Shown: positions 16,874 through 25,654 of the stretch, one piece after another
Layout: every line of letters starts with the position of its first letter
How positions within the stretch are numbered: position 1 is the stretch's first letter
Source: Maribacter algarum (ex Lu et al. 2025) (nom. illeg.)
Lineage (GTDB): Bacteria; Bacteroidota; Bacteroidia; Flavobacteriales; Flavobacteriaceae
DNA: 64,000 nucleotides
NCBI GenBank assembly: GCA_947495915.1
Contig: CANMAW010000009.1
Location: forward strand, 1-64,000
Reading direction: 5' to 3'
Notes under the pieces: generated by a model
The model's database searches: none
What the model was told of the DNA's origin: nothing
Seen by the model: only the letters and a program-made list of their open reading frames with translations
Translations under genes and position numbers: made by a program

Positions 16874-18052
16874 TTATTTAAAAGCAGCATGACCGGTGAT
16901 ATCCATTCCCGTAATTAATAAGTGAATATCGTGGGTACCTTCATAAGTAATTACACTTTCTAAATTCATCATATGGCGCATGATGCTGTATTCGCCAGTA
17001 ATACCCATTCCTCCTAAAATCTGTCTTGATTCTCGAGCAATCTTCAAAGCCATTTCGACATTATTCCTTTTTGCCATCGAAATTTGTGCCGTTGTTGCTT
17101 TCCCTTCGTTTTTAAGTTGACCTAACCTTAAAGCCAATAATTGAGCTTTTGTAATTTCAGTGATCATTTCCGCTAATTTCTTTTGTTGCAATTGAAAAGC
17201 CGCAATTGGTTTTCCAAATTGAACACGTTCTTTTGCATACCTCAAAGCTGTGTCATAACAATCCATCGCTGCGCCAATCGCTCCCCAAGAAATACCGTAT
17301 CTTGCCGAGTCTAAACACCCAAGTGGAGCTCCTAATCCACTTTTTCCGGTTAGAAGGTTTTCTTTAGGTACTTTTACATTATCAAAAATTAATTCACCTG
17401 TTGCTGAGGCACGAAGTGACCATTTATTATGTGTTTCAGGGGTTGAAAATCCTTCCATTCCACGTTCAACAATAAGACCGTGAATACGTCCTTCTTCGTT
17501 TTTTGCCCAAACCACGGCAACGTCACAAAATGGTGAGTTAGAAATCCATAATTTTGCTCCATTGAGTAGGTAATGATCTCCTTCGTCCTTGAAATTAGTG
17601 GTCATACCACCTGGGTTCGAACCATGATCAGGTTCGGTCAATCCAAACGAACCCATCCATTCACCTGAAGCTAATTTGGGTAAATACTTTTTTCGCTGTT
17701 CTTCATTTCCATAAGTGAAAATAGGATACATCACTAATGAAGATTGTACCGAAGCCGTAGAGCGAACTCCACTATCACCTCGTTCAATTTCTTGCATTAT
17801 TAGTCCGTAGCTAATTTGGTCTAAACCCGCACCACCATATTCTTCTGGTATGTAAGGCCCAAATGCACCAATTTCAGCAAGTCCACCAATGATTTGCTTT
17901 GGAAATTCTGCTTTTTGGGCATACTCTTCAATGATAGGTGAAATATCTCGTTTTACCCATTGGCGTGCTGCATCTCGAACTAACAAATGTTCTTCAGATA
18001 ATAGATCGTCAATATTATAGTAATCGGGAGCTTCAAATAAATCAGGTCGCAT
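16874..18052 (-). CDS. gcdH: Glutaryl-CoA dehydrogenase (acyl-CoA dehydrogenase family)
   Basis: A 392-residue FAD enzyme that oxidises and decarboxylates glutaryl-CoA to crotonyl-CoA in lysine and tryptophan breakdown. The acyl-CoA dehydrogenase middle domain has GSFGLTEPDHGSNPGGM around 140. The C-terminal helical domain ends with the hallmark MNLESVITYEGTHDIH, whose glutamate (about residue 369) is the catalytic base and whose context is that of glutaryl-CoA dehydrogenases rather than short-chain enzymes. Length is normal and no signal peptide is present. A -7 box, TACCTTTG, lies at 18076-18069 on the same strand, leaving a very short leader. It is a single gene with no linked pathway partners. 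Confidence 0.92.
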   Translation of the reverse strand: MRPDLFEAPDYYNIDDLLSEEHLLVRDAARQWVKRDISPIIEEYAQKAEFPKQIIGGLAEIGAFGPYIPEEYGGAGLDQISYGLIMQEIERGDSGVRSTASVQSSLVMYPIFTYGNEEQRKKYLPKLASGEWMGSFGLTEPDHGSNPGGMTTNFKDEGDHYLLNGAKLWISNSPFCDVAVVWAKNEEGRIHGLIVERGMEGFSTPETHNKWSLRASATGELIFDNVKVPKENLLTGKSGLGAPLGCLDSARYGISWGAIGAAMDCYDTALRYAKERVQFGKPIAAFQLQQKKLAEMITEITKAQLLALRLGQLKNEGKATTAQISMAKRNNVEMALKIARESRQILGGMGITGEYSIMRHMMNLESVITYEGTHDIHLLITGMDITGHAAFK

Positions 18053-18068
18053 ATAAACAAGTTTTTAT

Positions 18069-18076
18069 CAAAGGTA
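18069..18076 (-). promoter_or_regulatory. Candidate -7 box for glutaryl-CoA dehydrogenase
   Basis: The minus strand reads TACCTTTG (TAnnTTTG), 16 bases before the ATG. No clear -33 TTTG was found at 19-base spacing. Confidence 0.4.
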
Positions 18077-18110
18077 AATAATAAAAATATAACATTAGTA
18101 TAGTTAAATG

Positions 18111-18824
18111 TTACATTTTTAAATAAAATGCCTTAGTAAGTTCTTGATATTCGGTAGTGTATTGATGCCGTTCTAGTTCGATAGTTAGTTCATCTTCAAA
18201 AAGTGTTGCTTGATTAAAACTAAATTCTAAAAGACTTCTTTTTAATTCGGAGTTAGCATTACCTCTAATTCTTAAAACGCGATTCAAATATAAACCAAGG
18301 GACTGCGCTAAACCTACAAAATTATTTTCTTCCTTATACGGAATGATAGTTGAGAAAACACCATCAGGAGCTAATAATTTAGAAATTCCATCGAGTAATT
18401 CATCAAAAGGTAATGATTGATTTTGTCGAGCCTTATCTCTTGCCTCATCACCGCTAGACACATTTTCGGAATAAAATGGCGGGTTCGATATAATTAAATC
18501 ATAAGGTTCTTCAATTTCTTCAATAAATTCATCTAAACCTGCGTGGTAGCAAAACAAACGATCAGCCCACGGGGAAGATTCAAAGTTTTCTACACATTCT
18601 TCGTATGCTTCTTCATCAATCTCAAGAGCTTCTATCGAGTCAGCAATACTCCGCTGGGCGAGCATCAAAGACAAGATACCTGTGCCTGCACCAATATCTA
18701 AAATGGAGTTGGGTTTGGTTGCAATGGAAGTCCAAGCTCCCAGTAATACACCATCGGTGCCTATTTTCATCGCACTGCGATCTTGTTGCACCGAAAATTG
18801 TTTGAATTTAAAGGGTTTACTCAT
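18111..18824 (-). CDS. trmN6: tRNA1(Val) A37 N6-methyltransferase (TrmN6/YfiC)
   Basis: A 237-residue SAM-dependent methyltransferase. The N-terminal signature FKFKQFSVQQDRSAMKIGTD and the first SAM motif LDIGAGTGILSLMLA (about 42-56) are followed by the N6-adenine catalytic motif NPPF (LIISNPPFYSENV, about 121), as in YfiC/TrmN6, which methylates A37 of tRNA1(Val). The ATG overlaps the stop of the upstream sulfatase by four bases, so it is the last gene of the sulfatase/cytochrome operon by position although functionally unrelated. It may be read through that operon or have an internal promoter. Confidence 0.9.
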   Translation of the reverse strand: MSKPFKFKQFSVQQDRSAMKIGTDGVLLGAWTSIATKPNSILDIGAGTGILSLMLAQRSIADSIEALEIDEEAYEECVENFESSPWADRLFCYHAGLDEFIEEIEEPYDLIISNPPFYSENVSSGDEARDKARQNQSLPFDELLDGISKLLAPDGVFSTIIPYKEENNFVGLAQSLGLYLNRVLRIRGNANSELKRSLLEFSFNQATLFEDELTIELERHQYTTEYQELTKAFYLKM

Positions 18825-20260
18825 TCTATGCTTCCGGGTTGTCTTGTTTCTGTTCCTTCTAATTCTAGAAGTGAATCTCCTAATCTTGAACGCATGTTAT
18901 TAGCTAACATTTTAATTTCACTGACTACTTCTGGGTAGTCGTCGGCAACATTTATGCGTTCTTCGATATCATTTACAACGTCATAAAGCTCAATTTCCTC
19001 CAAATCTATCATACGATATTCTCCTGGCAATCCGTCTTTGCCTGGTTCTTGACTTTCCATAGTGCGATATCGATGCGGAAAATATAGTTTCCACTTCCCA
19101 TAACGTACACCGAATAATTCATTGACTCGGTAGTAAAAAAAGTAAGCTTCTTGTGGACTCTCAGTGGTTTTTCCAGTTAAAAGTGGCCAAACGCTTTTGC
19201 CATCAATGGTTTTAATGGGAAGTTCAGCCCCCGTTAACTCAGCTATGGTTGGGAAAATATCGATAGCCATTACAGGGGTTTTTACTACTTGTCCTCCTTT
19301 AATATTTTTAGGGTATTTCAAGATAAAAGGTTCACGTTGACCACCTTCCCAACCAGTGCCTTTACCTTCTCGAAGTGGAAAAGCACTACCGGAGTGGTTG
19401 CCATAAGACAGCCATGGGCCATTATCTGAGGTGAAAATAACCAGTGTATTTTCTTCCAATCCGTTAGATTTTAATGCCTTTAGGATTTCCCCAACTGACC
19501 AATCAATTTCCATGATTACATCACCGTACAAGCCTCTTTTGGATTTTCCTTTGAATTTATCAGAAACAAATAAAGGCACATGTGGCTGCGGATGCGGAAC
19601 ATATAGAAAAAACGGATTATCCTTATTGCGATGAATGAAATCAACGCTTCGTTCGGTAATCTGAGTTGTTAATTGAGACTGCTCTACCAAGGTGTCAATT
19701 ACTATTTCATTTTCATACAGAGGTAAAACTGGAAAATTAAATATTGGCCCTTGCTGCGGATGACAAGGCCACATATCATTGGAGTAGGGTATGCCAAACC
19801 ACTCATCAAAACCATGGCGGGTTGGCAAGAATTCTTGGTGATGACCCAAATGCCATTTCCCGTAAATAGCCGTTTTGTAACCTTTAGCTTTAAGCATTTC
19901 TGCAATAGTAGTTTCTGAAGCGTTTATGCCATGCGTATTATCTGGCCCCAGGGCATTATGAATACCTATTCGGTTAGGGTAACAACCAGTGAGAATTCCA
20001 GCACGGGAAGCAGAGCACACCGCTTGCGCCGCATAATAGCTGGTTAATCGGAGCCCGTCTGCTGCCATTTGATCTAAATGAGGAGTTGCTATATCTTTAG
20101 CTCCAAATACTCCCACATCATTATAACCTTGGTCGTCAGTGAATATTAAAACAATATTAGGTAGTGCTTCCTTAGATGCAATAGTGGTGTCTTGCTTACA
20201 AGAAATCAGTACACACAATAAAACGTAGCGAATGATTTTCTGGTAAGCTTGATTAGACAT
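18821..20260 (-). CDS. Arylsulfatase-type sulfatase lipoprotein (family S1)
   Basis: A 479-residue sulfatase with a lipoprotein signal (VLLCVLISCKQD, lipid Cys21). The N-terminal metal ligands are in IVLIFTDDQGYNDVG (about 36-50). The formylglycine site is Cys82 in VCSASRAGILTG, matching C-x-(A/P)-S-R, and the HLDQMAADG, YGKWHLGHH and FTSDNGPW motifs follow in order. It hydrolyses sulfate esters, probably of algal sugars, in the periplasm or on the cell surface, after activation by a formylglycine-generating enzyme that is not in this window. It lies 10 bases downstream of the DUF2231/cytochrome gene and is part of the leftward operon that begins at 28018. Confidence 0.93.
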   Translation of the reverse strand: MSNQAYQKIIRYVLLCVLISCKQDTTIASKEALPNIVLIFTDDQGYNDVGVFGAKDIATPHLDQMAADGLRLTSYYAAQAVCSASRAGILTGCYPNRIGIHNALGPDNTHGINASETTIAEMLKAKGYKTAIYGKWHLGHHQEFLPTRHGFDEWFGIPYSNDMWPCHPQQGPIFNFPVLPLYENEIVIDTLVEQSQLTTQITERSVDFIHRNKDNPFFLYVPHPQPHVPLFVSDKFKGKSKRGLYGDVIMEIDWSVGEILKALKSNGLEENTLVIFTSDNGPWLSYGNHSGSAFPLREGKGTGWEGGQREPFILKYPKNIKGGQVVKTPVMAIDIFPTIAELTGAELPIKTIDGKSVWPLLTGKTTESPQEAYFFYYRVNELFGVRYGKWKLYFPHRYRTMESQEPGKDGLPGEYRMIDLEEIELYDVVNDIEERINVADDYPEVVSEIKMLANNMRSRLGDSLLELEGTETRQPGSIE

Positions 20261-20270
20261 GCAAACGTTT

Positions 20271-22331
20271 TTAATTTAAAACAATTTCATCTACGAATAT
20301 CCAACTTTTTTCTCCGGGATTGGTATGCCATTCAGGGTTTTTAAGCGGACTTTTAATTTCAACGCGAAGATATTTTGCTGTTGTAGGTGGAATTTCGAGG
20401 TCGAAAAAGGCTAACGAAACATCAATATTTGGTTCTTCCTTTGGAATTTTTAGGGTTTTAACACGTTTAAATTGCGTACCATTTTCAGAAGTGTAAACGG
20501 TAATACCAATAGGATAAAAAATGTAGCTTGCCGGCGCTGAAAGCGCCCCGACTGAAACCTTAGATATGGTAGTAGGTTTTGATAATGTTAAAGTAGCATT
20601 GAAATGATTAGCTTCATAACCAAGCCAATTGCCATCTACAAAATTGGTCGTACCTCGTTTTAAATCAATTAAAGTTAATCCTTCTTGGCCTCTATATTTA
20701 TCATTTGGCGGTTTGTTTAATGAAATGTCAACATAATCAACACCAACTTTGATGAAGTTTTCAGAGCTAATTTCACTGGGGTCCCACCCAGACTTTAAAA
20801 CAATAGCTTGTATTTTTGAAGTTTTATGAATTTTGAATGGGGTTTTATAGGCTATAGAGGTACTATCTGGTGCACTTCCATCTAACGTGTAAAATGTTTT
20901 AGAACCTTCGAAAGTGTTGTCAATCGTGATTTGTAGTGAATCTTTAAAAAAGGTAGATGCAGCTATTATGGTGGGTGGTGAAAGTGCTACCGCTTTGAAG
21001 GCATCTGTGGGTATATGTTGTACTCTTATTTTTGGAAACTCAGCTTGAAATTGTTCTATTTCAGCAATTGAAACCTGTGTGTCATAAAGATAGATGGACT
21101 TTAAACTTGCTTTATTTTTTATAACGTCAAAAACTGCCTTGGTTACCGAAGTGCCATATAAATTTAGAGATTCTAAAAATTCCAACTCTTTAAAAACACG
21201 AATAGATTTATCTGTTATCGCCGTATTTTGAAGTTGTAATTTGGTCAAATGCTTGAACTTAGCAATCTTATTTGCAATGGTGTCATTGAATTGCGAGTTT
21301 CCTAGGTTTAATTCAACAATGTTATCGGCATAGTCTTCAAGTGCATGTAACTTTTTTTCTAATTGTTTTTGTTCGCCAAAAAGCTGAGCTATTAATAGGG
21401 GATTACCTTCAGATAAAGCACTAACAGTAATTTTTGAAGAATTTAATGTTTCAAGCCATGAATTTGGTACGGCTTCAACTTTCTGAGCTATTAAAGCGCG
21501 TGGAGAATTATCTTGCTCAAGGCTTGCTAAAATATTATCAAGATTTTTAGAGGTTTTTAGATCTTTGGTTTTGCAATCAAAACAATTTTCATTTTCTAAC
21601 CACCATTCTATTAAAGCAATCTCGGCTTCGGTTAGTTGCACTTTTCCCTTCGGAGGCATATGCTCTTCAATTGCTAAGGGTAGATGTATGCGATGGAGCA
21701 ACAAAGGTCTGTTTTCAATGGAATCAAAGAGACTACCAGTATCTCCTCCTTTTAAAAGATCTTGAGGCGAGGTCATTAAGAGTCCCCCTTTAATTTTACT
21801 TTGATTATGACAGCTTACACATTTAGCTTCTAAAATTGGTTGTATGATATCGGCGTGTACCTGGGCTTCATCAATATCGGAAATCAATTTTATAGTGTTA
21901 TTTGATTCGCGAAAAAGGTAGTCTTCCCCATGGGTCATATTTCCTCCATAGTGACCCGTAATAGAAATTAAAACAATCGCGACTATAAAAGTGGGTATAT
22001 AGGTATTTTTAAGTATTTCAGACGTTGTACTTTTCAAAAAAAACAATAAAATAGTTGTAATCGTGAAAGCTACTGCCATCCAACGATGTAAAAAAAGTAA
22101 GTCTTCATCAAAACCACCTTCCTCACCCAACAGCCATCCGGTGCCTAGTGAAAATACCGCGGTAATGGCGCCAAGCCCTAGAGTGAACTTTACCAATTCA
22201 TCACTTGGTTTTTTTGCAAAAAATCGATTGAATAATTCCAATGCAAACCCAAGAATGATAATTCCGATGGGTAAATGCACGATAAGCGGATGAAAATGAC
22301 CTATTTGTATTTCTTGTAAAAATATATTCAT
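20271..22331 (-). CDS. Membrane DUF2231 / planctomycete-type cytochrome (PSCyt1) / LRR / discoidin-like fusion protein
   Basis: A 686-residue multidomain protein. Residues 10-130 are a DUF2231 membrane domain with four hydrophobic helices (HPLIVHLPIGIIILGFALE first). Residues about 158-250 are a PSCyt1-type domain with one haem c motif C171-V-S-C174-H175. Residues about 330-430 contain leucine-rich repeats (LTKLQLQNTAITDKSI, LESLNLYGTSVTK). Residues about 455-545 form a chitobiase/beta-hexosaminidase C-terminal type domain (TFYTLDGSAPDS, SKIQAIVLKSGWDPS), and the last 140 residues form an F5/8C-like domain. Haem and C-terminal part face the periplasm. The next upstream gene encodes a lipoprotein paralogous to the C-terminal third. 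A redox role is inferred from the haem motif; the substrate is unknown. Confidence 0.85.
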   Translation of the reverse strand: MNIFLQEIQIGHFHPLIVHLPIGIIILGFALELFNRFFAKKPSDELVKFTLGLGAITAVFSLGTGWLLGEEGGFDEDLLFLHRWMAVAFTITTILLFFLKSTTSEILKNTYIPTFIVAIVLISITGHYGGNMTHGEDYLFRESNNTIKLISDIDEAQVHADIIQPILEAKCVSCHNQSKIKGGLLMTSPQDLLKGGDTGSLFDSIENRPLLLHRIHLPLAIEEHMPPKGKVQLTEAEIALIEWWLENENCFDCKTKDLKTSKNLDNILASLEQDNSPRALIAQKVEAVPNSWLETLNSSKITVSALSEGNPLLIAQLFGEQKQLEKKLHALEDYADNIVELNLGNSQFNDTIANKIAKFKHLTKLQLQNTAITDKSIRVFKELEFLESLNLYGTSVTKAVFDVIKNKASLKSIYLYDTQVSIAEIEQFQAEFPKIRVQHIPTDAFKAVALSPPTIIAASTFFKDSLQITIDNTFEGSKTFYTLDGSAPDSTSIAYKTPFKIHKTSKIQAIVLKSGWDPSEISSENFIKVGVDYVDISLNKPPNDKYRGQEGLTLIDLKRGTTNFVDGNWLGYEANHFNATLTLSKPTTISKVSVGALSAPASYIFYPIGITVYTSENGTQFKRVKTLKIPKEEPNIDVSLAFFDLEIPPTTAKYLRVEIKSPLKNPEWHTNPGEKSWIFVDEIVLN

Positions 22332-23128
22332 TCAACTAAAATTTCATCTGTAAAAAACCAAGGTATAGTACCAGAACCTTGATGCCATTTCGGAATCTCA
22401 CTTAAAGATATAATCTCAATTTTTATATTTTTATATAGGTTTTTAAGTACTGGTATCTCAATAAACTCTAGGGTGTTATTATCTTCTTGTTGAGGTGCTT
22501 TTATTACTTTAGATCCAATCTTTATATTTTCAGAATAAACCTCAATTTTATGAGGTAAAAATATCCATGCGCCGTGATTAGCCATCGTACTTACTACTAC
22601 TTTTGAAACAGTTTTGGCAGTGGGAAAATCTATCAAAATGCGAATGCTGTCTTCTTGAAAGCCCAGCCATTTATCATCATTTGAAAAGGAAAGACTTCCT
22701 TTTTTGAGATCAGTGAGGGTCGCTTCTCCAGTGCCACTGTAACGATGGTTTGCCGCAGGTTGAACAGCGATTACACTTGCTGCTAATTTGGAATTTGTTT
22801 TACGAAGTTTAAGAATGGCCGTTTCACCAGAAATATAATCTGGATGAAAATTTTTGGCTTGAATTGTGGCTGATTTTTTTAGTATAATTGGTGTGTTATA
22901 GTCGGTTGAGGTATGTGTTACCTCAGAAGTATTGGTCGTGTATTTGATGATTGTTTCCGGCATTGAAAAGTTCATAGTAACGACTGCAGAATCAGCAAAG
23001 AACAAATTATCGCTGTGAATAATAGGAGCAGACATATGAACTTCATCAGAAGATAGGTAAACTATATTTTCCGATTTACAAGAAAAAAATAAACCAGCAA
23101 ATATTAGAAAGAGGCAACTATATCTCAT
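22328..23128 (-). CDS. Lipoprotein paralogous to the C-terminal part of the DUF2231/cytochrome protein
   Basis: A 266-residue protein with a lipoprotein signal (LFLIFAGLFFSCKSE). It has a CHB_HEX_C-like repeat (ETIIKYTTNTSEVTHTST, ATIQAKNFHPDYISG, about 55-108) and then a discoidin-like region (LTDLKKGSLSF, KWLGFQEDSI, WFFTDEILVE). The same order, and matching sequence such as LIDLKRGTTNF, NWLGYEA and WIFVDEIVLN, is seen at the end of the adjacent 686-residue protein, so the two share an ancestor. It overlaps its neighbours by four bases on each side. It could be a carbohydrate-binding partner of the operon's cytochromes; that is inference. Confidence 0.75.
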   Translation of the reverse strand: MRYSCLFLIFAGLFFSCKSENIVYLSSDEVHMSAPIIHSDNLFFADSAVVTMNFSMPETIIKYTTNTSEVTHTSTDYNTPIILKKSATIQAKNFHPDYISGETAILKLRKTNSKLAASVIAVQPAANHRYSGTGEATLTDLKKGSLSFSNDDKWLGFQEDSIRILIDFPTAKTVSKVVVSTMANHGAWIFLPHKIEVYSENIKIGSKVIKAPQQEDNNTLEFIEIPVLKNLYKNIKIEIISLSEIPKWHQGSGTIPWFFTDEILVE

Positions 23129-24162
23129 GTACGAACCAATTTAATTGGGTAAGTCTTTCTTGAATTCCATTGGGCTACATAAAGGTTTTCATCCTCGTCA
23201 ACGCAAACGTCATGAGGGTGCCTAAATACCTTTAAAGTTTGATACATTTTTTTTAATTTTCCGTCGCTGTATTCGGGCTCACAACCGCCTGGTGCTGAGA
23301 TTAGTTTGTTGTTTTTGTCAAGAATAGATATGAAACCTGAGCCCTCAGAGCGATCTCCTGACCAAATGGTAGCTAGATAAACATTTTCTTTATGAATTAC
23401 CGGTCTGCAAATAAATGCACCGGGCAGGTCATAACTTTCAATGAATTCACCAGACATACTAAATCGTTTTAATTTGTTTTGTTGTCGGGCTGTTATTAAT
23501 AAAGTTGGAGTTTTGTCTTCTCTAGTATCAATACAAATGCCATGAGCATTTTGGAATAAATGATCATCCTCACCTTTGCCGCCAAATACATTTAGTAATT
23601 CACCTTTGGCATTGTAATGCATAATATATTGTTCGCCATAGCCGTCAGCAACATAAACATCTCCGTTGGTGTGAACGGTAGTTTCTGTAGGAACATAAGT
23701 GTCTTTGGTAGTATACTTTCCTGAGGATTCAGGGTATTTAAAAATCTGAACAACTTTACCGTCGATAGTGGTTTTTATAACTTCATGTCTTTGATTGTCA
23801 GAAATATATAAAAAGTCCTCCCCGTTTTCTACGTTTAAAGTTAAGCCATGTGCTCCCGGAAAATCCGTTCCCCAAACCTCAATGAGATTACCACTTTTAT
23901 CGTAAACAATTACATTATTTTTCGTGTGATTGGTTAGCAACAAAATTCTACCTTTTGAGTCTTGTACCATTTCATGGCAATCATTAACAGGAAACTTATC
24001 CGAATTCAAGGCACCCCAATTCAGGTCTATTTTGTAACGATAATCACCATGGCCAATAATGGCATCTTTATAGGTAGAAAGCATTCCCATTGCTGAAGTA
24101 CTTGTAAGAATACCAGCAGTGGCAAGTGAACTTTGTTTTATAAATCCTCTTCTTTTCATCAT
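23125..24162 (-). CDS. Tat-exported NHL-repeat beta-propeller protein
   Basis: A 345-residue protein with a twin-arginine signal (MKRRGFIKQSSLATAGIL). The mature part has repeated NHL-type blades containing motifs such as CHEMVQDSKGRILLLTNH, GAHGLTLNVENGEDFLYISD, NAHGICIDTR and HPHDVCVDEDENLYVAQW. A six-bladed propeller is expected, as in peptidyl-alpha-hydroxyglycine-lyase-like and other secreted flavobacterial propellers. The conserved histidines at the blade entries could bind a metal. Tat export suggests folding or cofactor loading before secretion, as for the adjacent DUF1501 protein. It overlaps neighbours by four bases on both sides. No reaction can be assigned. Confidence 0.85.
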   Translation of the reverse strand: MMKRRGFIKQSSLATAGILTSTSAMGMLSTYKDAIIGHGDYRYKIDLNWGALNSDKFPVNDCHEMVQDSKGRILLLTNHTKNNVIVYDKSGNLIEVWGTDFPGAHGLTLNVENGEDFLYISDNQRHEVIKTTIDGKVVQIFKYPESSGKYTTKDTYVPTETTVHTNGDVYVADGYGEQYIMHYNAKGELLNVFGGKGEDDHLFQNAHGICIDTREDKTPTLLITARQQNKLKRFSMSGEFIESYDLPGAFICRPVIHKENVYLATIWSGDRSEGSGFISILDKNNKLISAPGGCEPEYSDGKLKKMYQTLKVFRHPHDVCVDEDENLYVAQWNSRKTYPIKLVRT

Positions 24163-25652
24163 GTCAAGATATCTTTAACAATATGACCTTCAACGTCTGT
24201 AAGTCTAAAGCGCCTGCCTTGATATTTGTAAACCAGTTTTTCGTGATCTATACCAAGTTGATGCAGCATAGTAGCTTGAAAATCATGAACGTGTACTGGG
24301 TTTTGAACAATATTATAGCCAAATTCATCTGTTTCGCCATATACAATTCCGGGTTTAATTCCTCCACCGGCCATCCACATCGTAAAACACCGTGGGTGAT
24401 GATCTCTACCGTAATTGGTATCTGTTAATAGGCCCTGTGAGTAGTTTGTTCTGCCGAATTCGCCTCCCCATACTACTAAGGTGTCTTCTAGCATTCCTCG
24501 CTGTTTCAAATCGGCAATTAGTGCGGCGGAAGCTTGATCTACATCTTTGGCTTGTTTTTCAATTGCATTGGGTAGATTGTCATGTTGATCCCAACCCATA
24601 TGATATAACTGAATGAATCTTACATTTTGCTCTGCCAATCGGCGTGCTAACAAACAATTTGCTGCAAAGGTGCCTGGTATTTTGGCATCGGCACCATACA
24701 TCTTGTAAATATAGTCAGGCTCTTTTTCAGTATTCATGACGTCGGGTACTGAAGTCTGCATACGATAAGCCATTTCATATTGGGCAATTCTACTTTGTAT
24801 TTCAGGGTCGCCTGAGTTTTGAAAATGCTGATCGTTTAATTCAGCCAGTTGATCTAGCATCGCTCTTTTGGTTCTTTTTGTCGTGCCTTCAGGATCATTT
24901 AAATATAGAACAGGGTCTTTTGCCGCTCTAAATTGAACACCTTGATGTAAAGAGTGCAAAAATCCATTTCCCCAAAGACGAGTATATAATGGTTGTCCGT
25001 TCGGTCTTCCTGAACCTCGTGATAGTAAAACAGTAAATCCTGGTAAATTCTCATTTTCACTGCCTAAGCCATAGCTTAACCACGAACCAATACTCGGTCG
25101 GCCAGGTTGCTGCGAACCTGTTTGAAAAAACGTAACTGCGGGGTCATGATTAATCGCTTCGGTATACATTGATTTTACAATGCAAATATCATCGACCATT
25201 TTGGCTGTATGTGGTAGTAAATCGCTAATCCATGTGCCATTTTTTCCATGTTGTTTAAATCCAAATTGTGAACCAACCAATGGAAATTTATCTTGACCTG
25301 AGGTCATACCTGTAAGTCGTTGACCATTTCGAATCGATTCTGGTAAATCTTCACCTCTACGTTTGTTAAGGGTGGGTTTATAGTCAAACAATTCTAGTTG
25401 TGACGGGCCTCCACTTTGAAAAAGATATATGACCCGTTTTACTTTAGCTGGATGATGTAAGGAGTTTAATACGCCTTTAATTCCTCCTGGGCCAGAATCT
25501 GGTGTAAGTAATCCGTTGTCGTCTTTTCTAAAACAATTCACTCCCAGTAGCGACCCTAAAGCTACTCCGCCAATTCCTAAAGCTGATTTTCCTAAGAAGG
25601 CCCTTCTATTGAGAATTAAGGAGCGTTCTTCTAATATCTTTTTTTCACTCAT
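24159..25652 (-). CDS. Tat-exported DUF1501 protein
   Basis: A 497-residue DUF1501 family member with a Tat signal (LNRRAFLGKSALGIGGVALG). It has family segments VIYLFQSGGPSQLELFDYKP near 95, HDPAVTFFQTGSQQPGRPSIGSW near 165, GWDQHDNLPNAIEKQAKDVD near 355 and WGGEFGRTNYSQG near 395, all consistent with the alkaline-phosphatase/sulfatase-like fold to which DUF1501 is related. These genes usually occur directly beside PSCyt1/DUF1549/DUF1553 genes in Planctomycetes, Verrucomicrobia and marine Bacteroidota, as here (two bases between stop and start). The biochemical activity is not known. Confidence 0.9.
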   Translation of the reverse strand: MSEKKILEERSLILNRRAFLGKSALGIGGVALGSLLGVNCFRKDDNGLLTPDSGPGGIKGVLNSLHHPAKVKRVIYLFQSGGPSQLELFDYKPTLNKRRGEDLPESIRNGQRLTGMTSGQDKFPLVGSQFGFKQHGKNGTWISDLLPHTAKMVDDICIVKSMYTEAINHDPAVTFFQTGSQQPGRPSIGSWLSYGLGSENENLPGFTVLLSRGSGRPNGQPLYTRLWGNGFLHSLHQGVQFRAAKDPVLYLNDPEGTTKRTKRAMLDQLAELNDQHFQNSGDPEIQSRIAQYEMAYRMQTSVPDVMNTEKEPDYIYKMYGADAKIPGTFAANCLLARRLAEQNVRFIQLYHMGWDQHDNLPNAIEKQAKDVDQASAALIADLKQRGMLEDTLVVWGGEFGRTNYSQGLLTDTNYGRDHHPRCFTMWMAGGGIKPGIVYGETDEFGYNIVQNPVHVHDFQATMLHQLGIDHEKLVYKYQGRRFRLTDVEGHIVKDILT

Positions 25653-25654
25653 CG

